Origin: Natronoflexus pectinivorans
GTDB lineage: Bacteria; Bacteroidota; Bacteroidia; Bacteroidales; Marinilabiliaceae
Direction: 5' to 3'
Length of the DNA stretch: 64,000 nucleotides
Assembly: GCF_004345615.1 (NCBI RefSeq)
Contig: NZ_SLWK01000009.1
Span: forward strand, 116,666 to 180,665
Shown: positions 49,279 through 57,180 of the stretch, piece after piece
Numbering within the stretch: position 1 is the stretch's first letter
Layout of the letters: each line of letters begins with the position of its first letter
Notes under the pieces: generated by a model
Database searches by the model: none
Seen by the model: the letters and a program-made list of their open reading frames with translations, nothing else
Told to the model about the DNA's origin: nothing
Position numbers and translations under genes: made by a program

Positions 49279-49578
49279 TTACTGAGCCATAAAAATAATC
49301 AAAGCCACAACACCGTATATCATGGTAGCCGTTAAAACTCCCCTTGCACTTTTCATCCACTCCATTTTCAACCCGATAAAAAAGAACAGCAAATTGGGAA
49401 TTACACTTAAACTCAACAACTTTCCCAAACTGTCCCATTCATTGAGTTTCGAAAGGAATTCAATATAGGTTCCCGCACCGGTATACCTGAATTGATAAAT
49501 GAGCCAGGAGGCTATCAAAGGGACTATGAATCCAATAATTAAACCTGTAATTTGATTGTTTTTCCAATTCTTATTCAT
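49279..49578 (-). CDS. Small conserved membrane protein between surE and lpxB
   Basis: The 99-residue product has three predicted membrane helices (ITGLIIGFIVPLIASWLIY, LLSLSVIPNLLFFFIGL, GVLTATMIYGVVALIIFM) and no catalytic motif. It starts 13 bp upstream of lpxB. Its place between surE and lpxB suggests an envelope role, but function is unknown. Confidence 0.8.
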   Translation of the reverse strand: MNKNWKNNQITGLIIGFIVPLIASWLIYQFRYTGAGTYIEFLSKLNEWDSLGKLLSLSVIPNLLFFFIGLKMEWMKSARGVLTATMIYGVVALIIFMAQ

Positions 49579-49607
49579 CTGTTAATAATTTGCTTTTCAA
49601 TAATCAC

Positions 49608-49688
49608 ATGGAACTCGCCATAATAGCCATTGGCTAGGCCGATCTTCGATTCTCCTGTGTGAGAATTGGTTCTCATGATTCGTTTCAT
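49608..49688 (+). repeat. 81-bp dispersed repeat, copy B
   Basis: It aligns without gaps to 16183-16263 (69 of 81 identical). Here it lies between the surE stop codon (minus strand) and the small membrane-protein gene, so it is inserted in what would otherwise be a tight gene cluster. Confidence 0.8.
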
Positions 49689-49703
49689 CTGTGGAATTTA
49701 TTA

Positions 49704-50510
49704 TCAAACAATCTGATGAGAAGCAACCCTGTCGAGACCCGCACTTTTCAAATGCTCCAACGATGGTTGGTGTGTGGAATCAATGGTACAAGGTACCACC
49801 GATACGTAACCGTTATTAAGCGCCCATTCATCGGTATCGGTAGATTCGGGTTCATTATTCCGGAAATGTCCGGTCAGCCAATAATAGGTTCGCCCCCTGG
49901 GATCGATTCGTTTATCGAACTCTTCAACCCAAACACCTTTGGCCTGGCGACAAACTTTAATACCATTTATACTTTTTCCTTTGGGGACGTTAACATTATA
50001 GCAAATACCCTGTTCCATGCCATTGCTAAGCACAAAACTGAAGATTTCACGACAATAGTGGATGGCATTTGAAAAATCGGCTTCAGGATGATGATCTAGC
50101 AGAGAAAATCCTATGGCAGGTATTCCGTGTAAAGCACCCTCTCTGGCTCCTCCAATGGTGCCTGAATAATGCATGCTCACGGAACTGTTGGTTCCGTGAT
50201 TAATCCCCGATACAACAAAATCCGGCTTTTTCTCCAAAAGAGAATTCATCGCTAGTTTTATACAATCGGCGGGAGTTCCGTTTGTTTTGTATATCTCCAG
50301 TCCGGGTTCATCTGTTACTTTTGTTAGATATAAAGGATATTTCACTGTAATGGCGTGTGACATACCAGACATAGGCTGATCAGATGCCACAACCAAAAGA
50401 TCTCCAAACGGCCGAACCACCTCAATTAAAGCCTTTAATCCACGCGCTTCCACCCCGTCATCATTGGTCACTAATATCAAAGGCCTGTGGTTGGTGCTAT
50501 TTTTTTCCAT
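49704..50510 (-). CDS. surE: 5'/3'-nucleotidase SurE
   Basis: The 268-residue enzyme carries the SurE metal site: LVTNDDGVEARGL (Asp17, Asp18), SDQPMSGMSHAIT with the conserved Ser, and VVSGINHGTNSS with the metal-binding Asn. TNGTPADCI is also diagnostic. It dephosphorylates nucleoside mono-phosphates and may degrade short polyphosphates. It is the first gene of the run toward lpxB. Confidence 0.96.
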   Translation of the reverse strand: MEKNSTNHRPLILVTNDDGVEARGLKALIEVVRPFGDLLVVASDQPMSGMSHAITVKYPLYLTKVTDEPGLEIYKTNGTPADCIKLAMNSLLEKKPDFVVSGINHGTNSSVSMHYSGTIGGAREGALHGIPAIGFSLLDHHPEADFSNAIHYCREIFSFVLSNGMEQGICYNVNVPKGKSINGIKVCRQAKGVWVEEFDKRIDPRGRTYYWLTGHFRNNEPESTDTDEWALNNGYVSVVPCTIDSTHQPSLEHLKSAGLDRVASHQIV

Positions 50511-50619
50511 GTTTGCTTGTTTAAGAAATCAAAGATAGCATTAAAGGAAGAAACAACAATGACTATTTATTGATCTCTATTTGAAAAATCAATAAATTGC
50601 GGATAAAACATTCAGAACA

Positions 50620-51357
50620 ATGCAACCATTTAAAATCCTTATGTTTCTGATTTTGTTGGGTACTTTGAATTCATGTCACCATAATATTGCCAACAACGAT
50701 CCTAAAGTACTCGTAATCACATCAAACCCTGAGAGGTTTGATGGCAGCGCCTTTTTTGATATGATTTTCTCAATCACAGGTTATTCAATAGATACCATCA
50801 GCCAGCCAAGAGCCAATCAGGCTCTTTTATCCGATTCCATCCAAAAGTATCAGGCCATTTTGTTTTATGATATGTGGCAAGATATCACTGATGAACAAAA
50901 GGAGGCATTTATTAAGCTGACAGAAAAAGGTACAGGAATGGTGTTCCTGCACCATTCCCTTGTTAGCTATCAGGAATGGGATATTTTCCCCCGAATCATC
51001 GGGGGAAAATACTTCCACGACAGATTTACCTATCCCGCTGAGCGTTACTCAACTTACAAACACAACATCGAACTCAAAATTGAAATAATAGATGAAAATC
51101 ATCCGGTAACCTACGGAATGAATCATTTCACAATTATGGAAGAAGGTTACGACAATATCTTCATTTTTAATGACGTAGTCCCTATTCTGCAAACAGACCA
51201 CCCTCACTCCGTTTCGACCATAGGATGGATCAACCGCTTCAACCAATCTACCAATGTATATATCATGCCCGGACATGGTCCGGATCTGTTTCATCACCCC
51301 CAATACCGAAAATTAATTGCCAATGCGCTCGGGTACGTTTCAAAACAAACGGAATAA
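50620..51357 (+). CDS. ThuA-domain lipoprotein
   Basis: A lipobox ends at Cys19 (GTLNSC). The rest is a ThuA-like class I glutamine amidotransferase fold: VLVITSNPERFDG, AILFYDMWQDIT, GTGMVFLHHSLVSYQEW and a GGKYFHDRF segment. The usual catalytic Cys of amidotransferases is not present in the GMVFLHH stretch, as usual for ThuA proteins, which bind or alter sugars. Cellular role here is unknown. It stands alone, divergent from surE. Confidence 0.88.
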   Translation: MQPFKILMFLILLGTLNSCHHNIANNDPKVLVITSNPERFDGSAFFDMIFSITGYSIDTISQPRANQALLSDSIQKYQAILFYDMWQDITDEQKEAFIKLTEKGTGMVFLHHSLVSYQEWDIFPRIIGGKYFHDRFTYPAERYSTYKHNIELKIEIIDENHPVTYGMNHFTIMEEGYDNIFIFNDVVPILQTDHPHSVSTIGWINRFNQSTNVYIMPGHGPDLFHHPQYRKLIANALGYVSKQTE

Positions 51358-51360
51358 TTT

Positions 51361-51391
51361 TTCGCTCCATAAAAGTAAAATGCTATTTTTG
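51361..51391 (+). promoter_or_regulatory. Probable pheT promoter
   Basis: TATTTTTG at 51384-51391 matches TAnnTTTG, with TTCG 23 bases upstream as a weak -33 element. A perfect inverted repeat follows directly (next entry). Confidence 0.5.
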
Positions 51392-51411
51392 TGAATTCTT
51401 AAAGAATTCAC
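51391..51411 (+). promoter_or_regulatory. Perfect palindrome in the pheT leader
   Basis: GTGAATTCTT-A-AAGAATTCAC is a perfect 10-bp inverted repeat with a single central base, beginning on the last base of the predicted -7 element. It could be an operator or a leader hairpin; at this position it would overlap the transcription start. Confidence 0.55.
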
Positions 51412-51453
51412 AAAAAATTGCAATTATTTAATTAACAGATAACCGCTACTGGC

Positions 51454-53904
51454 ATGGATATTTCATATAACTGGCTAAAAAACTACATCAATACCGATAA
51501 ATCACCCTCTGAAATTGCTGCTGCATTAACTGCTTTGGGACTTGAAGTTGGCAGTATTGAAGAAAAAGAAACCGTTAAAGGAGGTTTAAAAGGACTGGTT
51601 GTTGGAGAAGTTCTTTCATGCCAAAGACACCCAAACGCTGACAAGCTTAGTGTAACCACGGTAGATGTGGGAACAGGTGAGCCATTGCCCATTGTTTGCG
51701 GAGCACCCAATGTTGCTGCCGGACAAAAAGTGGTGGTAGCTACAACCGGAACAACTCTTTACAGTGGAGATGAATCGTTCGTTATTAAGAAAACAAAAAT
51801 ACGCGGAGAAGCATCAGAAGGGATGATTTGTGCCGAAGATGAAATCGGACTGGGAACCAGTCACGATGGAATTATGGTACTGAACCCCGAAACAAAAGTT
51901 GGAACGCCCGCTGCTGAATATTTCAAAATTGAATCGGACACCATATTTGAAGTTGATTTGACACCAAACCGCATTGATGGAGCCTCCCACATTGGCGTAG
52001 CAAGAGATTTGGCGGCATCGCTTCAACTGACCGACTCTAATATTAAAGTAACAAAACCATCGGTTGACGATTTCAAAACCGATAATAACAATTATCCGGT
52101 AAAAATTACCGTTGAAGATGCTGAGGCGTGTCCGCGATACAGTGGCGTGACCATTTCCGGGGTGAAAGTTACTGAATCGCCCGACTGGCTTAAAAACAGA
52201 CTCCTGAGCATTGGCATGACGCCCATCAATAACATTGTTGACATCACCAACTTTGTTTTGCATGAATGTGGCCAACCTCTGCATGCATTCGACGGAGACC
52301 AGATTTCAGGCGACCATGTGATTGTTAAAACCATGCCGGCAGGCACAAAATTCATCACCCTCGACGAAAAAGAGAGAACACTGCACGAAAAAGACCTGAT
52401 GATATGCAACGAAACCGAAGGCATGTGTATTGCCGGAGTTTTTGGAGGCATTAAAAGCGGGGTTACCGAAAAAACCACACGCATATTTCTGGAAAGTGCC
52501 TGCTTTAACCCGGTATATATTCGTCAAACATCACGACGTCACCTTCTTTTCACCGATGCATCATTCAGATTTGAAAGAGGCTCCGACCCAAACATTACAG
52601 TTTATGCATTAAAACGAGCTGCACTTTTAATAAAAGAGATTGCAGGTGGTGAAGTATCGTCCGAGGTTGTGGATGTTTATCCAAACCCGGTGGCTGATTT
52701 TAAAGTAGATGTGAGTTGGAAAAACATCACCCGTTTGATAGGGAAAGTCATTGACCAGGCCTTGGTGAAAAAAATTCTGACATCCCTCGACATCAAAATC
52801 ACCAATGAAACCGAAACCGGATTAAGCTTGGCAGTTCCGCCATACAGGGTTGATGTGCAACGTGAGGCCGACGTGATTGAAGAGATTCTTCGGGTCTACG
52901 GCTTCAACAATGTTGAAGCACCCACAACGGTAAACTCCACCATTGTTTATTCGCCACAGCCCAACCATCATCAGTTACGGAACGAAATATCCGCACAATT
53001 GGCCGGAAGCGGATTTCAGGAAATCATGTGCAACTCCTTAACAAAATCGGCCTATTACGATGATTGCACAGAGTTTTCTGCATCACGAACTGTTATTCTG
53101 GCCAACCCGTTAAGCAGTGATTTAAACGGCATGCGCCAAACGTTACTTTTTGGTGGATTGGAGACCATTCGTCACAATCGAAATCGCCAACATCCGGATT
53201 TAAAGCTGTTTGAACTTGGAAACTGCTATTTTTTGAAAGAAAACAGTGATGTTACTGTTCAGGAAAGTTACATTGAAGAACAACGCCTCGCGTTGTTCAT
53301 GACCGGACATGTGGCATCTGCCAACTGGTATTCACCTGCAAAAAAAGCATCCTTTGCCGACATTAAAGCACATTCAGAAAATGTACTGTTAAAGATGGGT
53401 ATTTCACCAGAAATGTGTCAGGTTTCAGGCATAACTCCCGAACTGCTTTCTGACGGACTGGAATATAAAATTGAAAATTCGGTGCTTTTAACCATCGGCA
53501 TGGTTAAAACCAAACTACTGAAGGAGTTTGATATTGATGAAGCTGTGTTTTTCGCAGAATTCAACTGGGATAATCTGGTGAAAGCATCCGCTCGTCAGCA
53601 AATTACATACTCAGAATTGTCCAGATTCCCTGAAGTGAAAAGAGACCTTGCTCTGTTACTTGATGAATCTGTGCAATATGCTGCCATTGAACAAACAGCC
53701 CGAAAAACAGAGAAAAACCTGCTTAAGAGAATCTCCTTGTTCGATGTGTACGAAGGTGAAAAAATTGGCGCAGGAAAAAAATCCTACGCAGTGACCTTTG
53801 TGCTGGAAGACACATCAAAAACTCTTACAGACAAACAGATTGATAAAACTATGCAGAAACTAACCATGGCGTTTGAAAGAGAGCTGGGAGCAAAATTAAG
53901 GTAA
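51454..53904 (+). CDS. pheT: Phenylalanine-tRNA ligase beta subunit
   Basis: The 816-residue subunit has all PheT domains: an N-terminal B1 segment (MDISYNWLKNYI), a tRNA-binding OB-like domain (about 40-155, HPNADKLSVTTVDVG), B3/B4 editing domain, the B5 domain (RLIGKVIDQ, IEEILRVYGFNNV), the catalytic-like core, and a C-terminal anticodon-binding FDX-ACB domain (RFPEVKRDLALLLDESV). It charges tRNA-Phe together with PheS, whose gene is not in the window. The promoter and palindrome lie in the 60 bases upstream. Confidence 0.97.
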   Translation: MDISYNWLKNYINTDKSPSEIAAALTALGLEVGSIEEKETVKGGLKGLVVGEVLSCQRHPNADKLSVTTVDVGTGEPLPIVCGAPNVAAGQKVVVATTGTTLYSGDESFVIKKTKIRGEASEGMICAEDEIGLGTSHDGIMVLNPETKVGTPAAEYFKIESDTIFEVDLTPNRIDGASHIGVARDLAASLQLTDSNIKVTKPSVDDFKTDNNNYPVKITVEDAEACPRYSGVTISGVKVTESPDWLKNRLLSIGMTPINNIVDITNFVLHECGQPLHAFDGDQISGDHVIVKTMPAGTKFITLDEKERTLHEKDLMICNETEGMCIAGVFGGIKSGVTEKTTRIFLESACFNPVYIRQTSRRHLLFTDASFRFERGSDPNITVYALKRAALLIKEIAGGEVSSEVVDVYPNPVADFKVDVSWKNITRLIGKVIDQALVKKILTSLDIKITNETETGLSLAVPPYRVDVQREADVIEEILRVYGFNNVEAPTTVNSTIVYSPQPNHHQLRNEISAQLAGSGFQEIMCNSLTKSAYYDDCTEFSASRTVILANPLSSDLNGMRQTLLFGGLETIRHNRNRQHPDLKLFELGNCYFLKENSDVTVQESYIEEQRLALFMTGHVASANWYSPAKKASFADIKAHSENVLLKMGISPEMCQVSGITPELLSDGLEYKIENSVLLTIGMVKTKLLKEFDIDEAVFFAEFNWDNLVKASARQQITYSELSRFPEVKRDLALLLDESVQYAAIEQTARKTEKNLLKRISLFDVYEGEKIGAGKKSYAVTFVLEDTSKTLTDKQIDKTMQKLTMAFERELGAKLR

Positions 53905-53922
53905 ACAAGAGACCAATAGAGT

Positions 53923-55065
53923 TTAACCCTTCAAAAACTTTCCGGGTGTGATGTCTTCAATTTGTTTAAATGCCCGGATAAAAGAACTGGCTGAGCCAAA
54001 ACCCGATTCTGATGCAAGATAATCCAGAGAATAATCACAAGCTGGGTTGTCTTTCATCAGTTTCTTTGCATATTCAACCCTGTATCGGTTGATAAAGCCA
54101 TTAAAACTCTCTCCAAACTCTTCGTTGATGATTCCGGAGATATAGGTGCGGTTGGTATTGAGTTTTTTGCAAAGCAATGTGATTCGCAAATCAGGCATGC
54201 GAAACAACTCCTCTTTAGCCATCAAATCAAGAATCATATCCTTTAGTAACTCACGCGTTGTGGTCAATTGCGGAAGAGAATCGGTCTCCTCAGACTCCTC
54301 CACCACATCCTTTACCGTAAATTGCTGAATACTTCCCTGGTAGCCAATTAAAAACAACAAAACAGAAAACAAGCCGGAAGGAATAATTAGCATTTCAGGA
54401 TGATCCAGGAAGAAACCACGACCAATCACATTCACTGTTGAGCTGGTGATGGATGTGAATAAAAAAACCAGGCTCAATAACCTCACCCATATCAGTTGTC
54501 GGTTTTGCAGATTGCTGTAAAATTGTAATAAACGGTCATCATACTGACTCGCCAATCTATATCCTGAAACCAAATATAAGATTACCTGAAAGGCAAATAC
54601 AATACGGCTGATAAAAAAAACAACAGCCATAAGGGAAACATTACCACCCATAAAAATTGTTTCACGATTTTGATAAATCAATACTTCACGGTAATAGACC
54701 ATTTTATCTTCCTGTGAAGAAAAGTACATTAATACTGAAAGAATAGTGGCCAAAACAGCAGCTGGCGCAAAATGCCAAATATTGCGATAATTGATCTTAA
54801 CATCTCGTGTTAACATCCTAACGTAACAATAATAAAGGGGGTAAACAGACAAAGAAGTAAAAAGATACAACGAGTCCAATGCAATATAAAACTCCTTATA
54901 ACCAAGAAAATAAGAAGCATGAGTAAAAAAAAGCAAAGCAGAAAAAAACATAAACACCGACAAAACAAGTGCCGGAGGATTATTCTTTCGTCCTTTTAGA
55001 AGAAGTAAAATCGCCCATATTAAAGTGATATAAAATGGACTAAGTGCAGTTATAAAAAAAAACAT
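53923..55065 (-). CDS. Membrane-bound AraC-family regulator
   Basis: The 380-residue protein has about seven membrane helices in residues 1-235 (from MFFFITALSPFYITLIWAILLLL through LIIPSGLFSVLLFLIGY) and a C-terminal AraC helix-turn-helix pair (about 285-380, LRITLLCKKLNTNRTYISGIINE then YLASESGFGSASSFIRAFKQIE). Such 7TM-AraC proteins presumably sense a membrane or periplasmic signal and bind DNA directly. The target is unknown. Its stop is 18 bp from the convergent pheT stop. Confidence 0.9.
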   Translation of the reverse strand: MFFFITALSPFYITLIWAILLLLKGRKNNPPALVLSVFMFFSALLFFTHASYFLGYKEFYIALDSLYLFTSLSVYPLYYCYVRMLTRDVKINYRNIWHFAPAAVLATILSVLMYFSSQEDKMVYYREVLIYQNRETIFMGGNVSLMAVVFFISRIVFAFQVILYLVSGYRLASQYDDRLLQFYSNLQNRQLIWVRLLSLVFLFTSITSSTVNVIGRGFFLDHPEMLIIPSGLFSVLLFLIGYQGSIQQFTVKDVVEESEETDSLPQLTTTRELLKDMILDLMAKEELFRMPDLRITLLCKKLNTNRTYISGIINEEFGESFNGFINRYRVEYAKKLMKDNPACDYSLDYLASESGFGSASSFIRAFKQIEDITPGKFLKG

Positions 55066-55430
55066 TTTCCCATCTATTCTAAAATCACTTGCAATTTATG
55101 TAATATTAATCTAATTGTCATAAATTGATTACAAGGTTTATAAACAATAAGTGATTAAATCAGTTGAGAGGATTCCATATTCAAGAAAAATACACAGGTG
55201 GGATGGGTTCGCAGGTGTTTAATTTATGGTATAAGGTAAAGAGGTTAGGTATTTTTAGTTTATGCTTATAAAGTAAGAAAGATATACATTTGACAATAAG
55301 CATTAAACAAACACATTTTAACAATAATTAAGCTCCTCCTCTTTTTTGTAGTTTGCATATAAAAACGATTATTAACATATTTGCATTAGTGAATCGTATA
55401 ACTAAGTATTGAGAACAACCCTAATCCCAA
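55066..55430. other. Intergenic region upstream of cassette 1
   Basis: About 365 bases divergent between the AraC regulator (minus) and the truncated ligase-like gene (plus). The last 80 bases match the region before the second ligase gene (55352-55430 against 58575-58653) and hold its promoter. The rest is AT-rich and unremarkable. Confidence 0.5.
55352..55383 (+). promoter_or_regulatory. Promoter of cassette 1
   Basis: TTTG at 55352 and CATATTTG at 55376 fit the Bacteroidota -33/-7 pattern (24 bases start to start). The identical pair with identical spacing precedes the second ligase gene at 58575-58606, while flanking bases differ, which supports function. Confidence 0.6.
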
Positions 55431-56135
55431 ATGAAAGAAGGTCTCAAACATACGCAAACAATACTATCCCTGCTTCTGATTGCTGCCATGCTATCTACTT
55501 CTTTTTTGGCAACAAGGGGTTTCTTCAACGATTTGGTTACAGCTAAACAATATGGTCTCGAAGTTATATCTCTAATTGCAGGCGCTCTGTTTGTTGTTGC
55601 TTTATTATCTCAGAAAGAGATAAAATTCACAAAAACAGATTTGCTGGTAGTGCTTTTTGCTGTATGGTATGTTATAAATGAACTATACAACGTCAATAAT
55701 TATGCTCCAATTTGCTTAATGATATTTAACCTTTTTCTATGGGGATGGGTTTACATGTTTGTCAGACAATTATCCGGAAATCTTCTGTTTGTATGGAGTG
55801 TCGCCATCGTATGCCGGATTGGAACTGATGCAAACAGCAGCCAAATCATACAAAATACCCTGGGCGACAACCATAAAGCCCTGGGCAATTACCCCGAAGC
55901 CGAAGCTGCATATACCAAAAGCGCCAACATGATTCCGTCATTACTATTACCTAAATATTTACTGGCCAAACTCTACTTGGAAAGCGGCCAACACCATAAA
56001 GCAAAAAAAACCGCCGAAGAAATCCTCAACAGCCCGGTCAAAGTTGAGTCCTCGGCGACTAGAGAGATTATGAATGAAATGAAGAATTTGGTAACACAGA
56101 GTGTCACTGAGAATACACAGAGAAACACGGAGTAA
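55431..56135 (+). CDS. Internally deleted O-antigen-ligase/TPR paralogue
   Basis: The 234-residue frame keeps the first 115 or so residues of the 742-residue paralogue at 58654 (four membrane helices, MKEGLKHTQT to FVRQLSGNLLFVW) and its last 100 residues (TPR-like SSQIIQNTLGDNHKALGNYPEAEAAY to SVTENTQRNTE). About 1.5 kb in between, including the whole ligase loop, is missing, and the junction stays in frame near residue 128 at a CAGCAGCCAAATCAT sequence. It can no longer act as a ligase or polymerase. Either it is a decaying copy or it makes a small membrane-anchored TPR protein. The closing codons and stop come from a repeat. Confidence 0.7.
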   Translation: MKEGLKHTQTILSLLLIAAMLSTSFLATRGFFNDLVTAKQYGLEVISLIAGALFVVALLSQKEIKFTKTDLLVVLFAVWYVINELYNVNNYAPICLMIFNLFLWGWVYMFVRQLSGNLLFVWSVAIVCRIGTDANSSQIIQNTLGDNHKALGNYPEAEAAYTKSANMIPSLLLPKYLLAKLYLESGQHHKAKKTAEEILNSPVKVESSATREIMNEMKNLVTQSVTENTQRNTE

Positions 56136-56575
56136 ATTATAAGATAAAACTCAGTGAAACTCCGTGTCTCCACTGTGATCTCCGTGTAACCAAAAAAGGA
56201 TAACACAGAGATACACTGAGAATGCACAGAGCAACACAGAGAAAATTATAAATCTCCGTGAAACTCCGTGCCTCCACCGTGTTCGCCGTGTAACAAAAAC
56301 GGTAATACAGAGATAATTTAAAACTCCATGTAACCAAAAAAGATAACACTGAGATACACTGAGAATGCACAGAGCAACACAGAGAAAATTATAAATCTCC
56401 GTGAAACTCCGTGCCTCCACCGTGTTCTCCGTGTAACAAAAACGGTAATACAGAGATAATTTAAAACTCCGTGTAACCAAAAAAGATAACACAGAGATAC
56501 ACTGAGAATGCACAGAGCAACACAGAGAAAATTATAAAACTCCGTGCCTCCACCGTGTTCTCCGTGTACCCAACT
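56088..56575. repeat. 143-bp direct repeats (three units), cassette 1
   Basis: Units begin TAACACAGAGATACACTGAG at 56201, 56344 and 56487, exactly 143 bases apart; the third is cut short. Each unit holds CACAGAG-type words followed by CTCCGTG-type complements, so each strand can fold on itself. A partial unit reaches into the 3' end of the preceding gene. Two units of the same repeat follow the second paralogue. Confidence 0.9.
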
Positions 56576-56583
56576 GAGAAAAA

Positions 56584-56635
56584 GAAGAGGAAGCCCCTGT
56601 GCTCCTACGCCCATGCTTCCTCTTCCGACTCCCTC
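56584..56635 (+). terminator. Long hairpin after repeat block, cassette 1
   Basis: GAAGAGGAAGC (56584-56594) and GCTTCCTCTTC (56625-56635) form a perfect 11-bp stem with a 30-base loop. The same stem occurs at 61198-61240 in cassette 2. No U-tract follows, so its role as terminator is uncertain. Confidence 0.55.
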
Positions 56636-56718
56636 CAAACTTAAAAGAAAGGAGGTTAAGTGACAAAGATAAAGTTTTAAAACATATTTCGGTAGCCGAT
56701 TTATTCGGTTACAAAAAA

Positions 56719-56813
56719 TGTACCTTCAAGGCAGTGATGCATTTCAATTAAAAGTTTTAATTCAATAAGCTGTTTTAAAGCAGCTAATCTTTAAACAATT
56801 TATTTTTACAAAA
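56719..56813 (+). promoter_or_regulatory. Conserved leader of NVEALA-like gene 1
   Basis: This stretch is nearly identical to 61338-61434 before the second peptide gene. It contains a CAAGGCAGTGATGCATTTC block, the palindrome AATTAAAAGTTTTAATT (56746-56762) and a hairpin AGCTG..CAGCT (56768-56785). Both copies then read CTAATCTTTAAACAATTTA up to the start codon. Confidence 0.65.
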
Positions 56814-57059
56814 ATGAAGAAAAAGTTAATTTTTGCAATAGCGACAGGTTTTTTCGCAGTGGCAACTGTGTTAAATATGAATGTTTTACCGGGTCATAAT
56901 GCCGGGGATGTTTCTCTGGATTCTATTGCTGTGATGGCACAGGCGCAGGGCGATGAGTCAAGTAACAAGTCGAGTAACAGGAGATGTGTCATTTGGGATG
57001 GTGAATGTTGGCCGACTCTTAGTGAAGATCCTGATTGGCCAGCATGCTCTGGGTGCTAA
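56814..57059 (+). CDS. NVEALA-like exported peptide 1
   Basis: The 81-residue product begins with a K-rich hydrophobic signal-like segment (MKKKLIFAIATGFFAVATV), then GDVSLDSIAVMAQA, which matches the NVEALA-type motif of small Bacteroidota proteins. The remainder (residues 48-81) is hydrophilic with four cysteines, in RRC, GEC, AC and a terminal GC. Residues 1-44 share 37 positions with peptide 2 (61435), whereas the C-terminal parts do not align. This is a leader/cargo pattern. The AQA/QGD site could be a signal peptidase cleavage point. Function of the family is unknown. Confidence 0.85.
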   Translation: MKKKLIFAIATGFFAVATVLNMNVLPGHNAGDVSLDSIAVMAQAQGDESSNKSSNRRCVIWDGECWPTLSEDPDWPACSGC

Positions 57060-57180
57060 TAGTTTTAATATAACATCATAGTTTTAGCAGCCGGTCTGAC
57101 ATAAACCATAACAGACCGGCTACCCTTTATAGTGGAAAAACTCCATGATTACTGTTTTAACATTTAATCGACCATAATTT

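Noticed and set aside
51391-51411. T-box or pheST-type leader attenuator
   Set aside because: The palindrome is short and AT-rich, without a terminator U-tract or leader peptide with Phe codons.
56201-56575. Direct repeats resembling a CRISPR array
   Set aside because: Units are 143 bases long and contiguous, with no unique spacers, and no cas gene is present.
56137-56638. Overlapping minus-strand frames starting MHSQCISVLSF, repeated several times (also at 60720-61362)
   Set aside because: They arise from reading the complementary strand of the 143-bp repeats; their near-identity reflects the DNA repeat, not a protein family.
56814-57059. Lanthipeptide, sactipeptide or other enzyme-modified peptide precursor
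   Set aside because: No LanB/LanC/LanM, YcaO or peptide-modifying radical-SAM gene is nearby; HydE and HydG belong to hydrogenase maturation. Only an exported, perhaps glycosylated or disulfide-bonded peptide is compatible with the visible neighbours.
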